DNA of 64,000 bases. Source: Hyphomicrobium sp. Lineage in GTDB: Bacteria; Pseudomonadota; Alphaproteobacteria; Rhizobiales; Hyphomicrobiaceae. The notes under the pieces are model-generated. The model saw only the letters and a program-made list of their open reading frames with translations. It was not told the DNA's origin and ran no database searches. Positions 42,221 through 51,096 of this stretch are shown in pieces (position 1 is the first letter of the stretch; each line of letters starts with the position of its first letter). The stretch is taken from positions 62,001-126,000 of the forward strand of contig JALHMJ010000007.1 of NCBI GenBank assembly GCA_022844105.1. The letters run 5' to 3'. A program made the translations under genes and the position numbers.

Positions 42221-43171
42221 ATGCCTGCGCAGTTGAAATGGACATCAATAGTGAGTGCCGCCGCTTTCGCGCTCGTTCCGCTGGCGGCCGCGACGGCAGC
42301 CAATGATCCGACCGGCGTTTGGTACAACGACACCGGACGCGGCGCCGTTGAGATCAAGCCATGTGGCTCCGCTCTGTGCGGACACGTTGTCTGGGTCAAG
42401 GATACGACCGACACCAAGGGTTGCGGACGCCAGATCATTGGCAACGCAGCCAAGGTCGGCGCGACGACTTGGGACAATGGCTGGATCTACAGTCCCGAAA
42501 ACAAGAAGAAATACGATGTCGAATTGAAGCCCTTGTCGAACGGCACGCTTCAGGTGACCGGCTACATGGGTGTGAAGATGTTTTCGAAAACCATGATTTG
42601 GAAACGCGCACCTGCCGATCTCGCCCGATGTGGCAGTGAAGCGATCGTCGCGAAGGCTGACCCGATCGCCAAGCCCGAAATTACAAAGCCTAAAGCCGCG
42701 CCCAAGAAGCCTGAGACGGCAAAGGCCAAACCCGAAGTCAAGGCTGCAGCCGTCTCTTCGGAACCAAAGATCGTTCCGCCTGCGCCCAAGCCGGCACAAC
42801 GCCCGGCCGCGAAACCGGCGCCGACGCCGACAATCGATGCACCCGTCAATGTGGCGCGCGCCGATCCAGAACCCACAGCAACAACGCCACCGGATACGAC
42901 GACAGCCGCAGGAAACCCTGACACGCAGCCGCCGGCCGAACCGCAGGTGCATGCGTTGCCCGGCGTCGAGGACGAAAGCGAAGCTCTCGCTGTCACCACC
43001 CCTCCCGAGGAGGAGGATCAGGCCCAGCGCGAAAAACTTGATATGGGCAAAATTGCCAAGAAGCTGGCCGAGATCGAACGCGACACCGGCTATGGACTGA
43101 AAAAAACCGGCAGCGGCAATTGCCGTCTGAAAGTGCCGTACGCCACCGTCAATTTCCCGTGCAAGGACTAA
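42221..43171 (+). CDS. Secreted DUF2147 protein with proline-rich tail
   Basis: 316 aa from ATG 42221 (GAGAGGT upstream). Signal peptide ends near ATAANDPTG. Residues ~28-130 are a DUF2147 beta-barrel (GVWYNDTGRGAVEIKPCG, GCGRQIIG, WDNGWIYSPENKKKYDVEL). An Ala/Pro/Lys-rich linker (~150-265) resembles a cell-wall-spanning spacer, and a short C-terminal segment (~275-316, ERDTGYGLKKTGSGNCRLKVPYATVNFPCKD) has two cysteines. DUF2147 proteins are periplasmic with no settled function. 294 bases before it are non-coding apart from the gcrA terminator. Confidence 0.83.
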   Translation: MPAQLKWTSIVSAAAFALVPLAAATAANDPTGVWYNDTGRGAVEIKPCGSALCGHVVWVKDTTDTKGCGRQIIGNAAKVGATTWDNGWIYSPENKKKYDVELKPLSNGTLQVTGYMGVKMFSKTMIWKRAPADLARCGSEAIVAKADPIAKPEITKPKAAPKKPETAKAKPEVKAAAVSSEPKIVPPAPKPAQRPAAKPAPTPTIDAPVNVARADPEPTATTPPDTTTAAGNPDTQPPAEPQVHALPGVEDESEALAVTTPPEEEDQAQREKLDMGKIAKKLAEIERDTGYGLKKTGSGNCRLKVPYATVNFPCKD

Positions 43172-43174
43172 CCC

Positions 43175-43454
43175 GCGCTTCCGGCCGGCTGCACGATAGT
43201 GCAGTCGGAAGCGCCAAACTAAAATGACTAGCGCTTCCGGCCGGCTGCACGATAGTGCAGTCGGAAGCGCCAAGCTAAAATGACTAGCGCTTCCGGCCGG
43301 CTGCACGATAGTGCAGTCGGAAGCGCCAACCTAAAACTACAAGCGCTTCCGGCCGGCTGCACGACAGTGCAGTCGGAAGCGCCAACCTAAAACTACAAGC
43401 GCTTCCGGCCGGCTGCACGATAGTGCAGTCGGAAGCGCCAACTAAAACTTCGGA
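43175..43454 (+). repeat. Bulged-hairpin tandem array, cluster C (five 56-base units)
   Basis: Units start at 43175, 43231, 43287, 43343 and 43399, exactly 56 bases apart. Each has GCGCTTCCG-GCCGG-CTGCAC-GATA-GTGCAG-T-CGGAAGCGC: nine-pair outer stem, internal loop GCCGG/T, six-pair inner stem. Unit 4 has loop GACA. Linkers change slightly (CCAAACTAAAATGACTA, CCAAGCTAAAATGACTA, CCAACCTAAAACTACAA). Fragments of the right arm continue to ~43478. It fills the gap between convergent DUF2147 and ubiB-like genes. Confidence 0.92.
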
Positions 43455-43475
43455 AGCGCCAAGCAAAAAGCGCCA

Positions 43476-45062
43476 CTAGACTTTACTGAAAGCCAGAACC
43501 GCTAACGAAATCGCCGCGATCCACAGCGCTACGGTGCGCCACCGGCCACGACGGGTGTTCTCTGCCGCGAGCAACGCGATGGTCGCAGCGTCGAGCCGCA
43601 CGCCGCTCTCCGCCATCGCGCCCAAGGCCCCGAACGCGCGCTCGGCGCTGGATAGAAACACGGGCAGGTCGGCGGCAAGCTTAGCCACCATCGACGCGCC
43701 ATCCCCCGCATCGCGCAGCCGCCCCATTACGCTCAAATTCTGTTCGATCCACTCTTTCGCGATTGGCTCCGCCGCCACCCACATGTTGAGCGACGAGTTA
43801 AGCCCGCGCGCCACCCCTTCGACAATCACCATGCTCTTCTGCAACAAGATGAGTTCCGGCCGGGTCTGCATGTCAAAGACGTCGGTATAGGCAAAGAGCT
43901 GACCGAGCAGATCGGCCATTGAAATTTCCGACGCCGTCTTGCCGTGGATCGGTTCTCCGATGGCCCGCAGCGCCTGCGCGAACACCTCGACGGGATGGTG
44001 CGGCGGCACGTATCCGGCCCAAAAGTGCACTTCGGCCGCGCGCCGGTAGTCGCGCGTGATCAGGCCATGCAGGATTTCGGCAAGAAAGCGCCGCTCGCGC
44101 ATCCCGAGCCGGCCCATGATGCCGAAATCAACGGCCACGACGATGCCCGACTTATCGACGAACAAATTGCCCTGATGCATGTCCGCGTGAAAAAATCCAT
44201 CGCGCATCGCGTGCTTCAGGAACGAGCGGATGACGGTCATTCCAAGTGCATCGACGTCATATCCGGCAGCCTTCAGCGCCGCCTTGTCACCAATCGGAAT
44301 ACCGTCGATCCATTCGGTCACCAGCACGCGCTTCGCCGTCCGCCGCCAGTCAACGCGCGGCACTCGGAAACCTGCATCGGGATTGAGGTTCTCTGCCATC
44401 TCCGACATGGCAGCCGCCTCGAGCCGCAGATCCATTTCGAGTTCTGTCGTTCGCGCGAGATTTTCAACCACCGCGACGGGTCGCAACCGGCGGGCGGGCT
44501 CATGCCAGCGTTCCACCAGATGCGCGGCAAAAAAGTAGCTGTCGAGGTCGCGCTTGAAGCGTTTCTCGATTCCGGGTCGCAGGATCTTGACAGCAACCGT
44601 TCGCCGCTCGCCACTGTCGATGACGACGGCCTTGTGCACCTGTGCGATGGACGCAGCCGCGACCGGCGGCCCGAACTCCACGAAATGATCTTCGAGTTTG
44701 CCGCCAAGCGCGGCCTCGATAGCAGCCCTCGCCTCGGTCATGCTGAACGGCGGCATCCGGTCTTGCAACTGAGCCAGATCGCCTTGCAAGTCCGGCCCGA
44801 TGATATCGCCGCGCGTGGCCAGGAATTGGCCGAGCTTAATGTACGATGGACCCAGCGCCGCTAGCGCTGCCGATATGCGCTTGTCGCGCTGCCGGCCCCA
44901 CTGGAACGGCGCCGCCAGCACCCGAACGGGCAGCGTCGCGATCCGCGCCAGCTTGAATGGCAGCGGCTCCGGCCCGCCCTTCGGTGCAAACCGCACGCTA
45001 TGGCTGGCGAGCACGACACCCGCCTTGGCAAGTCGCAATGAGTTAAGAATGACTCCGGCCAT
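43476..45062 (-). CDS. ubiB: UbiB/ABC1-family atypical kinase, ubiquinone biosynthesis
   Basis: 528 aa. KxGQ motif in LGPSYIKLGQFLATRGD, the Ala-rich loop VAAASIAQVHKAVV, the ATP-site Lys in VAVKILRPG, HADMHQGNLFVDKSG and VAVDFGIMGRLG. Two C-terminal membrane segments (ending WIAAISLAVLAFSKV). UbiB supports coenzyme Q synthesis, probably by extracting polyprenyl intermediates from the membrane. Single gene; the following minus-strand operon begins 138 bases away. Confidence 0.92.
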   Translation of the reverse strand: MAGVILNSLRLAKAGVVLASHSVRFAPKGGPEPLPFKLARIATLPVRVLAAPFQWGRQRDKRISAALAALGPSYIKLGQFLATRGDIIGPDLQGDLAQLQDRMPPFSMTEARAAIEAALGGKLEDHFVEFGPPVAAASIAQVHKAVVIDSGERRTVAVKILRPGIEKRFKRDLDSYFFAAHLVERWHEPARRLRPVAVVENLARTTELEMDLRLEAAAMSEMAENLNPDAGFRVPRVDWRRTAKRVLVTEWIDGIPIGDKAALKAAGYDVDALGMTVIRSFLKHAMRDGFFHADMHQGNLFVDKSGIVVAVDFGIMGRLGMRERRFLAEILHGLITRDYRRAAEVHFWAGYVPPHHPVEVFAQALRAIGEPIHGKTASEISMADLLGQLFAYTDVFDMQTRPELILLQKSMVIVEGVARGLNSSLNMWVAAEPIAKEWIEQNLSVMGRLRDAGDGASMVAKLAADLPVFLSSAERAFGALGAMAESGVRLDAATIALLAAENTRRGRWRTVALWIAAISLAVLAFSKV

Positions 45063-45199
45063 GCTGTCCTTGACCGATCGAGAGAGTTACAACGCGACGC
45101 ACCGTGCGCCGCACCGCACATTGCCGCGACGGACCTTAAGGTCAAGCGAACCCGCGTTAACCGGTTAGAATGCGACGACAGTTGCGGCTGCACCGGTGA

Positions 45200-46879
45200 T
45201 CAAACGGCGGTGGCGCCGCGATTGACGACCCTCAGGTCGAAGGCGGCGGCCAGCAGTGCCTTGGTATAGTCCTGCTTGGGCGCAGAAAATATCTGCTCCA
45301 CCGTTCCCGACTCGACGACCTTGCCGTTGCGCATCACCAGCACGTCGTTACACAGCGCCCGCACAACCTTGAGATCGTGGCTGATGAACAAATAGCCGAG
45401 CCCGCGCCGCTTCTGCAGATCGCGCAGGAGGTCGACGATCTGAGCTTGCACGCTTTGGTCAAGCGCGCTCGTCGGCTCGTCAAGCATGAGGAACTTTGGC
45501 TCCAGCACAATCGCCCGGGCAATTGCAATACGCTGCCGCTGCCCGCCTGAAAACTCGTGCGGGTACCGGTCGAGCCAATCCGGATCAAGACCGACTTCTT
45601 TCAACGACTGGCGAATACGATCCCGGCGCTGCTCATATGTCAGCTCCGGTTTGAGGATCTGTAGCCCTTCTTCGATGATTTGCGACACCGACAGACGCGG
45701 CGACAGCGAACCGTATGGATCTTGGAAAACGATCTGCATGTCTCGACGCAGAGCCCGCATTTCCTTCGAGTTGAACCCGTCGATACGCTGCCCCGCGTAG
45801 ACGATCGGCCCTTCCGACGATATGAGGCGCAAAATTGCAAGACCGAGCGTGGTTTTACCCGAACCCGATTCCCCGACCACGCCAAGCGTATCGCCCTCGC
45901 GCAGCCGCAGCGACACGCCATCAACCGCCTTGATGTAATCAACCGTTTTGCGCAGCAGACCGCGCTTGATCGGGAACCAAACCTTGAGATCGTCGGTCTC
46001 AACGAGCACGGGAGCCGACGCCGGCGCCGGTGTCGCCCGGCCCTTCGGTTCGCTTTCAATCAGATGGCGCGTATAGGGGTGCTTGGCATCGGCGAAAATC
46101 GCCTCAGTGGTGCCCTCCTCCACGATTTCACCGTGGCGCATGACATAAACACGGTCCGCCATGCGCCGCACGATGCCCAAATCGTGCGTGATAAGCAGCA
46201 TCGAAAGCCCGAACTCTTTCTTGAGATCAGCCAGCAGTTCTAGGATCTGCGCCTGGATCGTTACGTCGAGCGCCGTGGTCGGCTCGTCGGCAATAAGCAG
46301 GTCCGGCTCATTGGCCAGCGCCATCGCGATCATCACGCGCTGCCGCTGCCCACCCGATAATTGATGCGGATAGTCCGCCAGACGCGCCTCTGGATCGCGG
46401 ATGCCGACCTTGCGCAAGAGTTCGATCACGCGCGAACGCACCTCTGCTTCGTCCAGGCCGCGATGCACCCTGAGGACTTCGCCGACCTGCTTTTCAATGC
46501 TGTGCAGCGGATTGAGCGACGTCATCGGCTCCTGGAAAATGATCGAGATGCGATTACCGCGCACCGATTGCATCTCGCGTTCGCTCGCGCGCAGGAAATC
46601 CCGCCCCTCGAAAATGATTTCGCCGCCCGGATGCGAAGCCGCCGGATAGGGCAGCAGCTTCATGATCGAAAGCGCCGACACACTCTTGCCCGAGCCCGAC
46701 TCGCCCACGAGCGCCACGGTCTCACCCTTGCCGATGTGAAACGAGACGCCCTTGACGGCCAATGTTTCCACACTGCCCGAGCGGAACGCCACCTTCAGTC
46801 CGCGGATGTCGATCAACGTCTCAGCCGCCCCAAGGCCGGCAGGTTCTTTGGCAAGCGTCACGGCTTCCGCCTTTGTCAT
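45200..46879 (-). CDS. yejF: Oligopeptide ABC transporter, duplicated ATPase (YejF-like)
   Basis: 559 aa with two complete ABC cassettes. First: Walker [11 protein letters not shown] (~57-66), [26 protein letters not shown]. Second: [11 protein letters not shown] (~330), [26 protein letters not shown]. This tandem arrangement is typical of YejF/Dpp-Opp-type peptide importers. It powers import of peptides (in E. coli, microcin C and oligopeptides). Last gene of a five-gene operon, 10 bases after the permease. Confidence 0.93.
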   Translation of the reverse strand: MTKAEAVTLAKEPAGLGAAETLIDIRGLKVAFRSGSVETLAVKGVSFHIGKGETVALVGESGSGKSVSALSIMKLLPYPAASHPGGEIIFEGRDFLRASEREMQSVRGNRISIIFQEPMTSLNPLHSIEKQVGEVLRVHRGLDEAEVRSRVIELLRKVGIRDPEARLADYPHQLSGGQRQRVMIAMALANEPDLLIADEPTTALDVTIQAQILELLADLKKEFGLSMLLITHDLGIVRRMADRVYVMRHGEIVEEGTTEAIFADAKHPYTRHLIESEPKGRATPAPASAPVLVETDDLKVWFPIKRGLLRKTVDYIKAVDGVSLRLREGDTLGVVGESGSGKTTLGLAILRLISSEGPIVYAGQRIDGFNSKEMRALRRDMQIVFQDPYGSLSPRLSVSQIIEEGLQILKPELTYEQRRDRIRQSLKEVGLDPDWLDRYPHEFSGGQRQRIAIARAIVLEPKFLMLDEPTSALDQSVQAQIVDLLRDLQKRRGLGYLFISHDLKVVRALCNDVLVMRNGKVVESGTVEQIFSAPKQDYTKALLAAAFDLRVVNRGATAV

Positions 46880-46889
46880 CGCGCGTTCC

Positions 46890-48119
46890 TCAGCGGAAAG
46901 TCTTTTTGGGATCGAGCGCGTCGCGCACGGCCTCGCCGACGAAGATCAACAGCGACAGCAGTAACGCGATGAGTATGAACCCCGAGAGCCCGAGCCACGG
47001 CGCATCAAGATACTTTTTACCTTGCAGCAGAAGCTCACCCAGAGATGGCGAACCCGGCGGCAGCCCCAGCCCGAGAAAATCCAGCGCCGTCAGCAGGGCA
47101 ACCGAGCCCGACAGCTTGAACGGCAAGAAGGTCAGCGTGGCGACCATCGCGTTGGGCAGCAAATGCTTCCACATGATCGTCGTGTCTGAAAGCCCAAGCG
47201 CGCGGGCCGCTCGAATGTACTCGAAATTGCGGCCACGCAGAAACTCGGCCCTCACGATCCCAACAAGACCCGTCCACTGAAACGCCAGCAAGACAATCAG
47301 CAGCGTCCAGAAACCGGGGATCAGAACAGACGAGATAATCAGCAGTACGTAAAGTTCCGGAATGGATGACCAGATTTCGAGAAAGCGCTGAAACACGAGA
47401 TCGACACGGCCACCGAAATACCCCTGCACCGCACCCGCAGCGACACCGATGATCGACGACAGGATCGTGAGCAGCAGACCGAAGATGACCGACACGCGAA
47501 ATCCGTAAATGATGCGCGCCATAACATCGCGGCCTTGGTCGTCGAGACCAAGCCAGTTCATGTTGCCGATCGAATGGTACCGCGCCAATTGTTCGGCATC
47601 CGCCTCGCACAACTTCGCGTTCGACGCCCACTGCGGCGGCGCGGGAAATCCTAACCCGCTGGGAACTTCGACCCCGTCTTTCGTCTCCGTGCATGAACCG
47701 TTGGATCGCGCCCGGGTTGGATAATCCTTGTTGATGGTGTCGTAAGAAAAAGCGATCGGTGGCCAGATCGCCCACCCGTTGTCGCGGATTTCATTCAGAA
47801 TGACAGGGTCGCGATAGTCGGTCACCGCGAGAAAGCCGCCGAATTTTTCTTCCGGGTAGTCGACAAAAATCGGCGCCAGGATTTCGCCCTTGTAACTCAT
47901 GATGATCGGCCGGTCGTTGGCGACAAACTCCGCAAACAGCGACAGAATGAACAAAACGCCGAAGATCCACAGGCTCCAGTAGCCGCGTCGATTCTGCTTG
48001 AAATTCTCCCAGCGCCGCCGGTTCAGCGGCGACAACTCCACGCCGCGCCAGAATTGCAATCGCCGCACGAGCGAAGGCTCGGCGGTCTTGGCAGCAGCGG
48101 AGGCGTCGACGGACGTCAT
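46890..48119 (-). CDS. yejE: Oligopeptide ABC transporter permease (YejE-like)
   Basis: 409 aa. Six predicted helices; the N-terminal ~75 residues (NRRRWENFKQNRRGYWSLWIFGVLFILS) and the following periplasmic loop are the usual YejE extension. The EAA motif is LRGRNFEYIRAARALGLSDTTIMWKHLLPNA. Pairs with the upstream permease; three bases separate the two genes. Confidence 0.93.
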   Translation of the reverse strand: MTSVDASAAAKTAEPSLVRRLQFWRGVELSPLNRRRWENFKQNRRGYWSLWIFGVLFILSLFAEFVANDRPIIMSYKGEILAPIFVDYPEEKFGGFLAVTDYRDPVILNEIRDNGWAIWPPIAFSYDTINKDYPTRARSNGSCTETKDGVEVPSGLGFPAPPQWASNAKLCEADAEQLARYHSIGNMNWLGLDDQGRDVMARIIYGFRVSVIFGLLLTILSSIIGVAAGAVQGYFGGRVDLVFQRFLEIWSSIPELYVLLIISSVLIPGFWTLLIVLLAFQWTGLVGIVRAEFLRGRNFEYIRAARALGLSDTTIMWKHLLPNAMVATLTFLPFKLSGSVALLTALDFLGLGLPPGSPSLGELLLQGKKYLDAPWLGLSGFILIALLLSLLIFVGEAVRDALDPKKTFR

Positions 48120-48122
48120 GCG

Positions 48123-49241
48123 TCAGACCTCTCGGCTTTCAAAATCGATCCGCGGATCGACAAGCGTGTAGATAAAGTCCGACAACAGGTTGGCGATCAG
48201 TCCAACGAGCGAAAAAATGTAAAGCGTCGCAAATACCACGGCGTAATCGCGATTGATGACGGACTCAAACCCGAGCAGTCCCAAGCCATCGAGCGAGAAG
48301 ATCGTCTCGATCAAAAGCGAGCCAGAAAAGAAAGCGCCAATGAATGCCGACGGAAACCCGGCAATGATCAACAGCATCGCGTTCCGGAACACATGCCCAT
48401 ACAGAACTTCGTGTTCCGTCAGTCCCTTTGCCCGCGCGGTCACCACATACTGTTTGCGGATTTCATCAAGAAACGAATTCTTCGTCAGAAAGGTCATGGT
48501 CGTAAAGGTGCCGAGAGCCAGCGCGATGAGTGGCAACGTCAGATGCCAGAAATAATCGACGATTTTGCCGAACGTCGATAGCTCCGCAAAGTTGTCCGAC
48601 ACGAGCCCGCGCGAGGGAAACCACTGGAAGAACGACGATCCAGCAAAAACGACCAGCAGCAGCACCGCCACCAGAAATCCCGGCACCGCATACCCGATGA
48701 CCAGGACCGTACTCGTCCACGTATCGAAGCGTTCCCCATCGCGCACCGCCTTGCGAATGCCGAGCGGGATCGAAATGAGATACGTCACGAGCGTCATCCA
48801 CAATCCGAGCGAGATGGAGACCGGGAGCTTTTCCTTAATGAGTTCGATGACCGAGATGTCGCGGAAGTAGCTCTCGCCGAAATTGAATGTGAAGTAATTC
48901 TTCATCATCAGAAAGAAGCGTTCGTGCGCCGGCTTGTCGAAGCCGAACTGCTTCTCCAGGCTCTTTATGAATTCTGGGTCAAGTCCCTGCGCCCCGCGAT
49001 ACTTCGAATTGAGTGCGTCCGCGCCGCCCTGCCCGGCCTGAGAACTGCCACCGCCGGCCAATTCACCGCCGCCGCCGCCGCCGAACCGCTCGGTGGCCCC
49101 GACGCCCGAACCCGACAGCTGCGCAATGACCCGCTCCACGGGACCGCCCGGCGCAAACTGGATGATGACGAAGCTGATAAACATGATCCCGAGCAGCGTC
49201 GGAAAGATCAAAAGCGTTCGTTTCAGAAGATAAGCGCCCAT
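48123..49241 (-). CDS. yejB: Oligopeptide ABC transporter permease (YejB-like)
   Basis: 372 aa. N-terminal LLKRTLLIFPTLLGIMFISFVIIQFAPGGPVE is typical of DppB/YejB. A Gly/Ser-rich insertion follows (~50-75). The EAA loop is TVTARAKGLTEHEVLYGHVFRNAM. Six membrane helices. Upstream of yejE, downstream of two binding proteins. Confidence 0.93.
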   Translation of the reverse strand: MGAYLLKRTLLIFPTLLGIMFISFVIIQFAPGGPVERVIAQLSGSGVGATERFGGGGGGELAGGGSSQAGQGGADALNSKYRGAQGLDPEFIKSLEKQFGFDKPAHERFFLMMKNYFTFNFGESYFRDISVIELIKEKLPVSISLGLWMTLVTYLISIPLGIRKAVRDGERFDTWTSTVLVIGYAVPGFLVAVLLLVVFAGSSFFQWFPSRGLVSDNFAELSTFGKIVDYFWHLTLPLIALALGTFTTMTFLTKNSFLDEIRKQYVVTARAKGLTEHEVLYGHVFRNAMLLIIAGFPSAFIGAFFSGSLLIETIFSLDGLGLLGFESVINRDYAVVFATLYIFSLVGLIANLLSDFIYTLVDPRIDFESREV

Positions 49242-49260
49242 GATCGATCGCGCGTCCCTG

Positions 49261-51096
49261 TCATTGAGCCGTTAGTTTCGCAGCTTTCGCGTCATCATAC
49301 CACCACGTGGTGAGCGCCCCGCGATCATACTTCGGCTTCACGTCCGGCCACGCGTACTTGTTCCAGAAGGCGACATGATGGGCAGCCTTATACCAATGCG
49401 GCACCCAGTAGTGCCCGGCTCGCAGCACCCTGTCGAGCGCCCGCGCGGCAACGACCATCTCCGCTCGTGACTGCGATTTCACGATCTTGTCCGATAGCGC
49501 ATCCACGGCCGGGTTGGAAATGCCGGCGAGGTTGAAACTGCCGTCCGTCTTTGCCGCCTCCGAACCCCAGAAGTTCTTCAACTCGATTCCCGGCGTCAGC
49601 CGCAGTCTGAACCGCTGGACCGTCATATCGAAATCGAACGTCTTCATCCTCAGTTCGAATTGCGCCGGATCCACGCGGCGCATGCTGGCGATGATGCCGA
49701 TGGATCTCAGATTTTTGACGAACGGCCCCGCGATCCGCTCGAATGCCGCCGAGTCGAGCAGGATTTCAAACTCGAATGGCTTCCCGTCCGGATTTTTGAG
49801 CGTCCGCGTCGATGGATCGAGGGTCCAGCCCGCCTCTTTCAAGAGCGCTTGTGCCTTACGCAAGTTTTCGCGCGGCAGCCCTGATCCGTCTGTGACGGGC
49901 GGCACATAGACGTCGCCGAAAACCGCCGCCGGCAACTGCGGCCTGAAAGGCTCCAGCAGCACCAGTTCCTCTGGTGTCGGTTTGCCGGTGGCTTTCATAT
50001 CCGAGTTCTCAAAGAAACTCGCGGTACGCTCATAGAGCCCGTAAAAAAGGTTGCGGTTCGACCACTCGAAATCGAACGCAAGGTCGAGTGCCTGCCGCAC
50101 GCGCATGTCTTGAAACAGCGTCCGCCGCGTATTGAGAAAGAACCCCTGCGCACCCGAAGGTGTCTCGTCGGCAAGAGAAACCTTTAAGACCCGGCCGTCC
50201 TTGACCATGGGTTTGTCGTATCCGGTGGCCCAATCCTTCGACGTGAACTCCTCGCGAAAGTCGATCGTGCGCGCGAACAGGGCGTCCAATTCCAAAGTGC
50301 GATCACGAAAATAGTCGTACCGCACTTCATCGAAGTTGAAGCGGCCGCGATTGACGGGCAAATCGCGACCCCAGTAGTCGCTGCGCCGCTCATATGAAAC
50401 ATAACGGCCCTGGCTGTATTGACCGACCTTGTAAGGCCCTGACCCCAGCGGCCGTTGCAGCCAGGTTTCTTCAAAGCCCTGCGTTGCGTAGAAGGCTTTC
50501 GGGAGCACCGGCAGCTGCGCAACTTCGATCGGCAGGGTCTTGACGAGATCGCCCTTGAACGAAAACCTGACGGTATGTGTGTCGAGCGCTTCGGCCTTCT
50601 CCACATCATACAAAACGATCCGATAACTCGGATGGCCCTTGGTCTTCAGCGCATCGAACGAAAAGACGACGTCATCGGCCGTCACCGCCGTACCATCGGC
50701 GAACTTCGCCTCCGGCCGTAGCTTGAACGTGACCGCCATACCATCGGGCGCCACATCGGCCGACTTTGCAACGAGCCCATAAACCGCGTCCGGCTCGTCG
50801 AGCGCGCGCGTCATGAGCGTGTCGTAGACAAGGTCGAGTCCCTGCGCCCGATCACCCTTAAGAATGAACTGATTGAAGCTATCGAATGTCAACGTGCCGC
50901 CGGGGCCGACCTGCGAAACTTTACCGCCTTTGGGCGCGTCCGGCTTGACGTAATCAAAATGCGTGAAGTCCGCCGGATATTTCAAATCGCCGAAAATCGA
51001 AAGCCCATGCCGCTCGTCCGCGATCGCCGGCCACCCCGCGACCAGCACGCCGGCTATCAGGGCACATGCGAACTGAAAAACCGACGCCTGCTTCAC
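49261..51096 (-). CDS. Periplasmic peptide-binding protein (YejA-like), second copy
   Basis: 611 aa from the GTG at 51096 (overlapping the upstream gene stop as GTGA); the 105 residues of the longer ORF are an out-of-frame shadow of that gene. Signal peptide (residues ~1-25, QFACALIAGVLVAGWPAIA), then the SBP_bac_5 core (HGLSIFGDLKYPADFTHFDY, LVYDTLMTRALDEPDAVYG, RPLGSGPYKV). Two such proteins in one operon suggest different peptide ranges sharing one pump. Confidence 0.9.
   Translation of the reverse strand: MKQASVFQFACALIAGVLVAGWPAIADERHGLSIFGDLKYPADFTHFDYVKPDAPKGGKVSQVGPGGTLTFDSFNQFILKGDRAQGLDLVYDTLMTRALDEPDAVYGLVAKSADVAPDGMAVTFKLRPEAKFADGTAVTADDVVFSFDALKTKGHPSYRIVLYDVEKAEALDTHTVRFSFKGDLVKTLPIEVAQLPVLPKAFYATQGFEETWLQRPLGSGPYKVGQYSQGRYVSYERRSDYWGRDLPVNRGRFNFDEVRYDYFRDRTLELDALFARTIDFREEFTSKDWATGYDKPMVKDGRVLKVSLADETPSGAQGFFLNTRRTLFQDMRVRQALDLAFDFEWSNRNLFYGLYERTASFFENSDMKATGKPTPEELVLLEPFRPQLPAAVFGDVYVPPVTDGSGLPRENLRKAQALLKEAGWTLDPSTRTLKNPDGKPFEFEILLDSAAFERIAGPFVKNLRSIGIIASMRRVDPAQFELRMKTFDFDMTVQRFRLRLTPGIELKNFWGSEAAKTDGSFNLAGISNPAVDALSDKIVKSQSRAEMVVAARALDRVLRAGHYWVPHWYKAAHHVAFWNKYAWPDVKPKYDRGALTTWWYDDAKAAKLTAQ

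Noticed and set aside
43175-43454. Tandem array considered as a CRISPR
   Set aside because: The whole 56-base unit repeats including the linker, so there are no unique spacers, and no cas genes are present.
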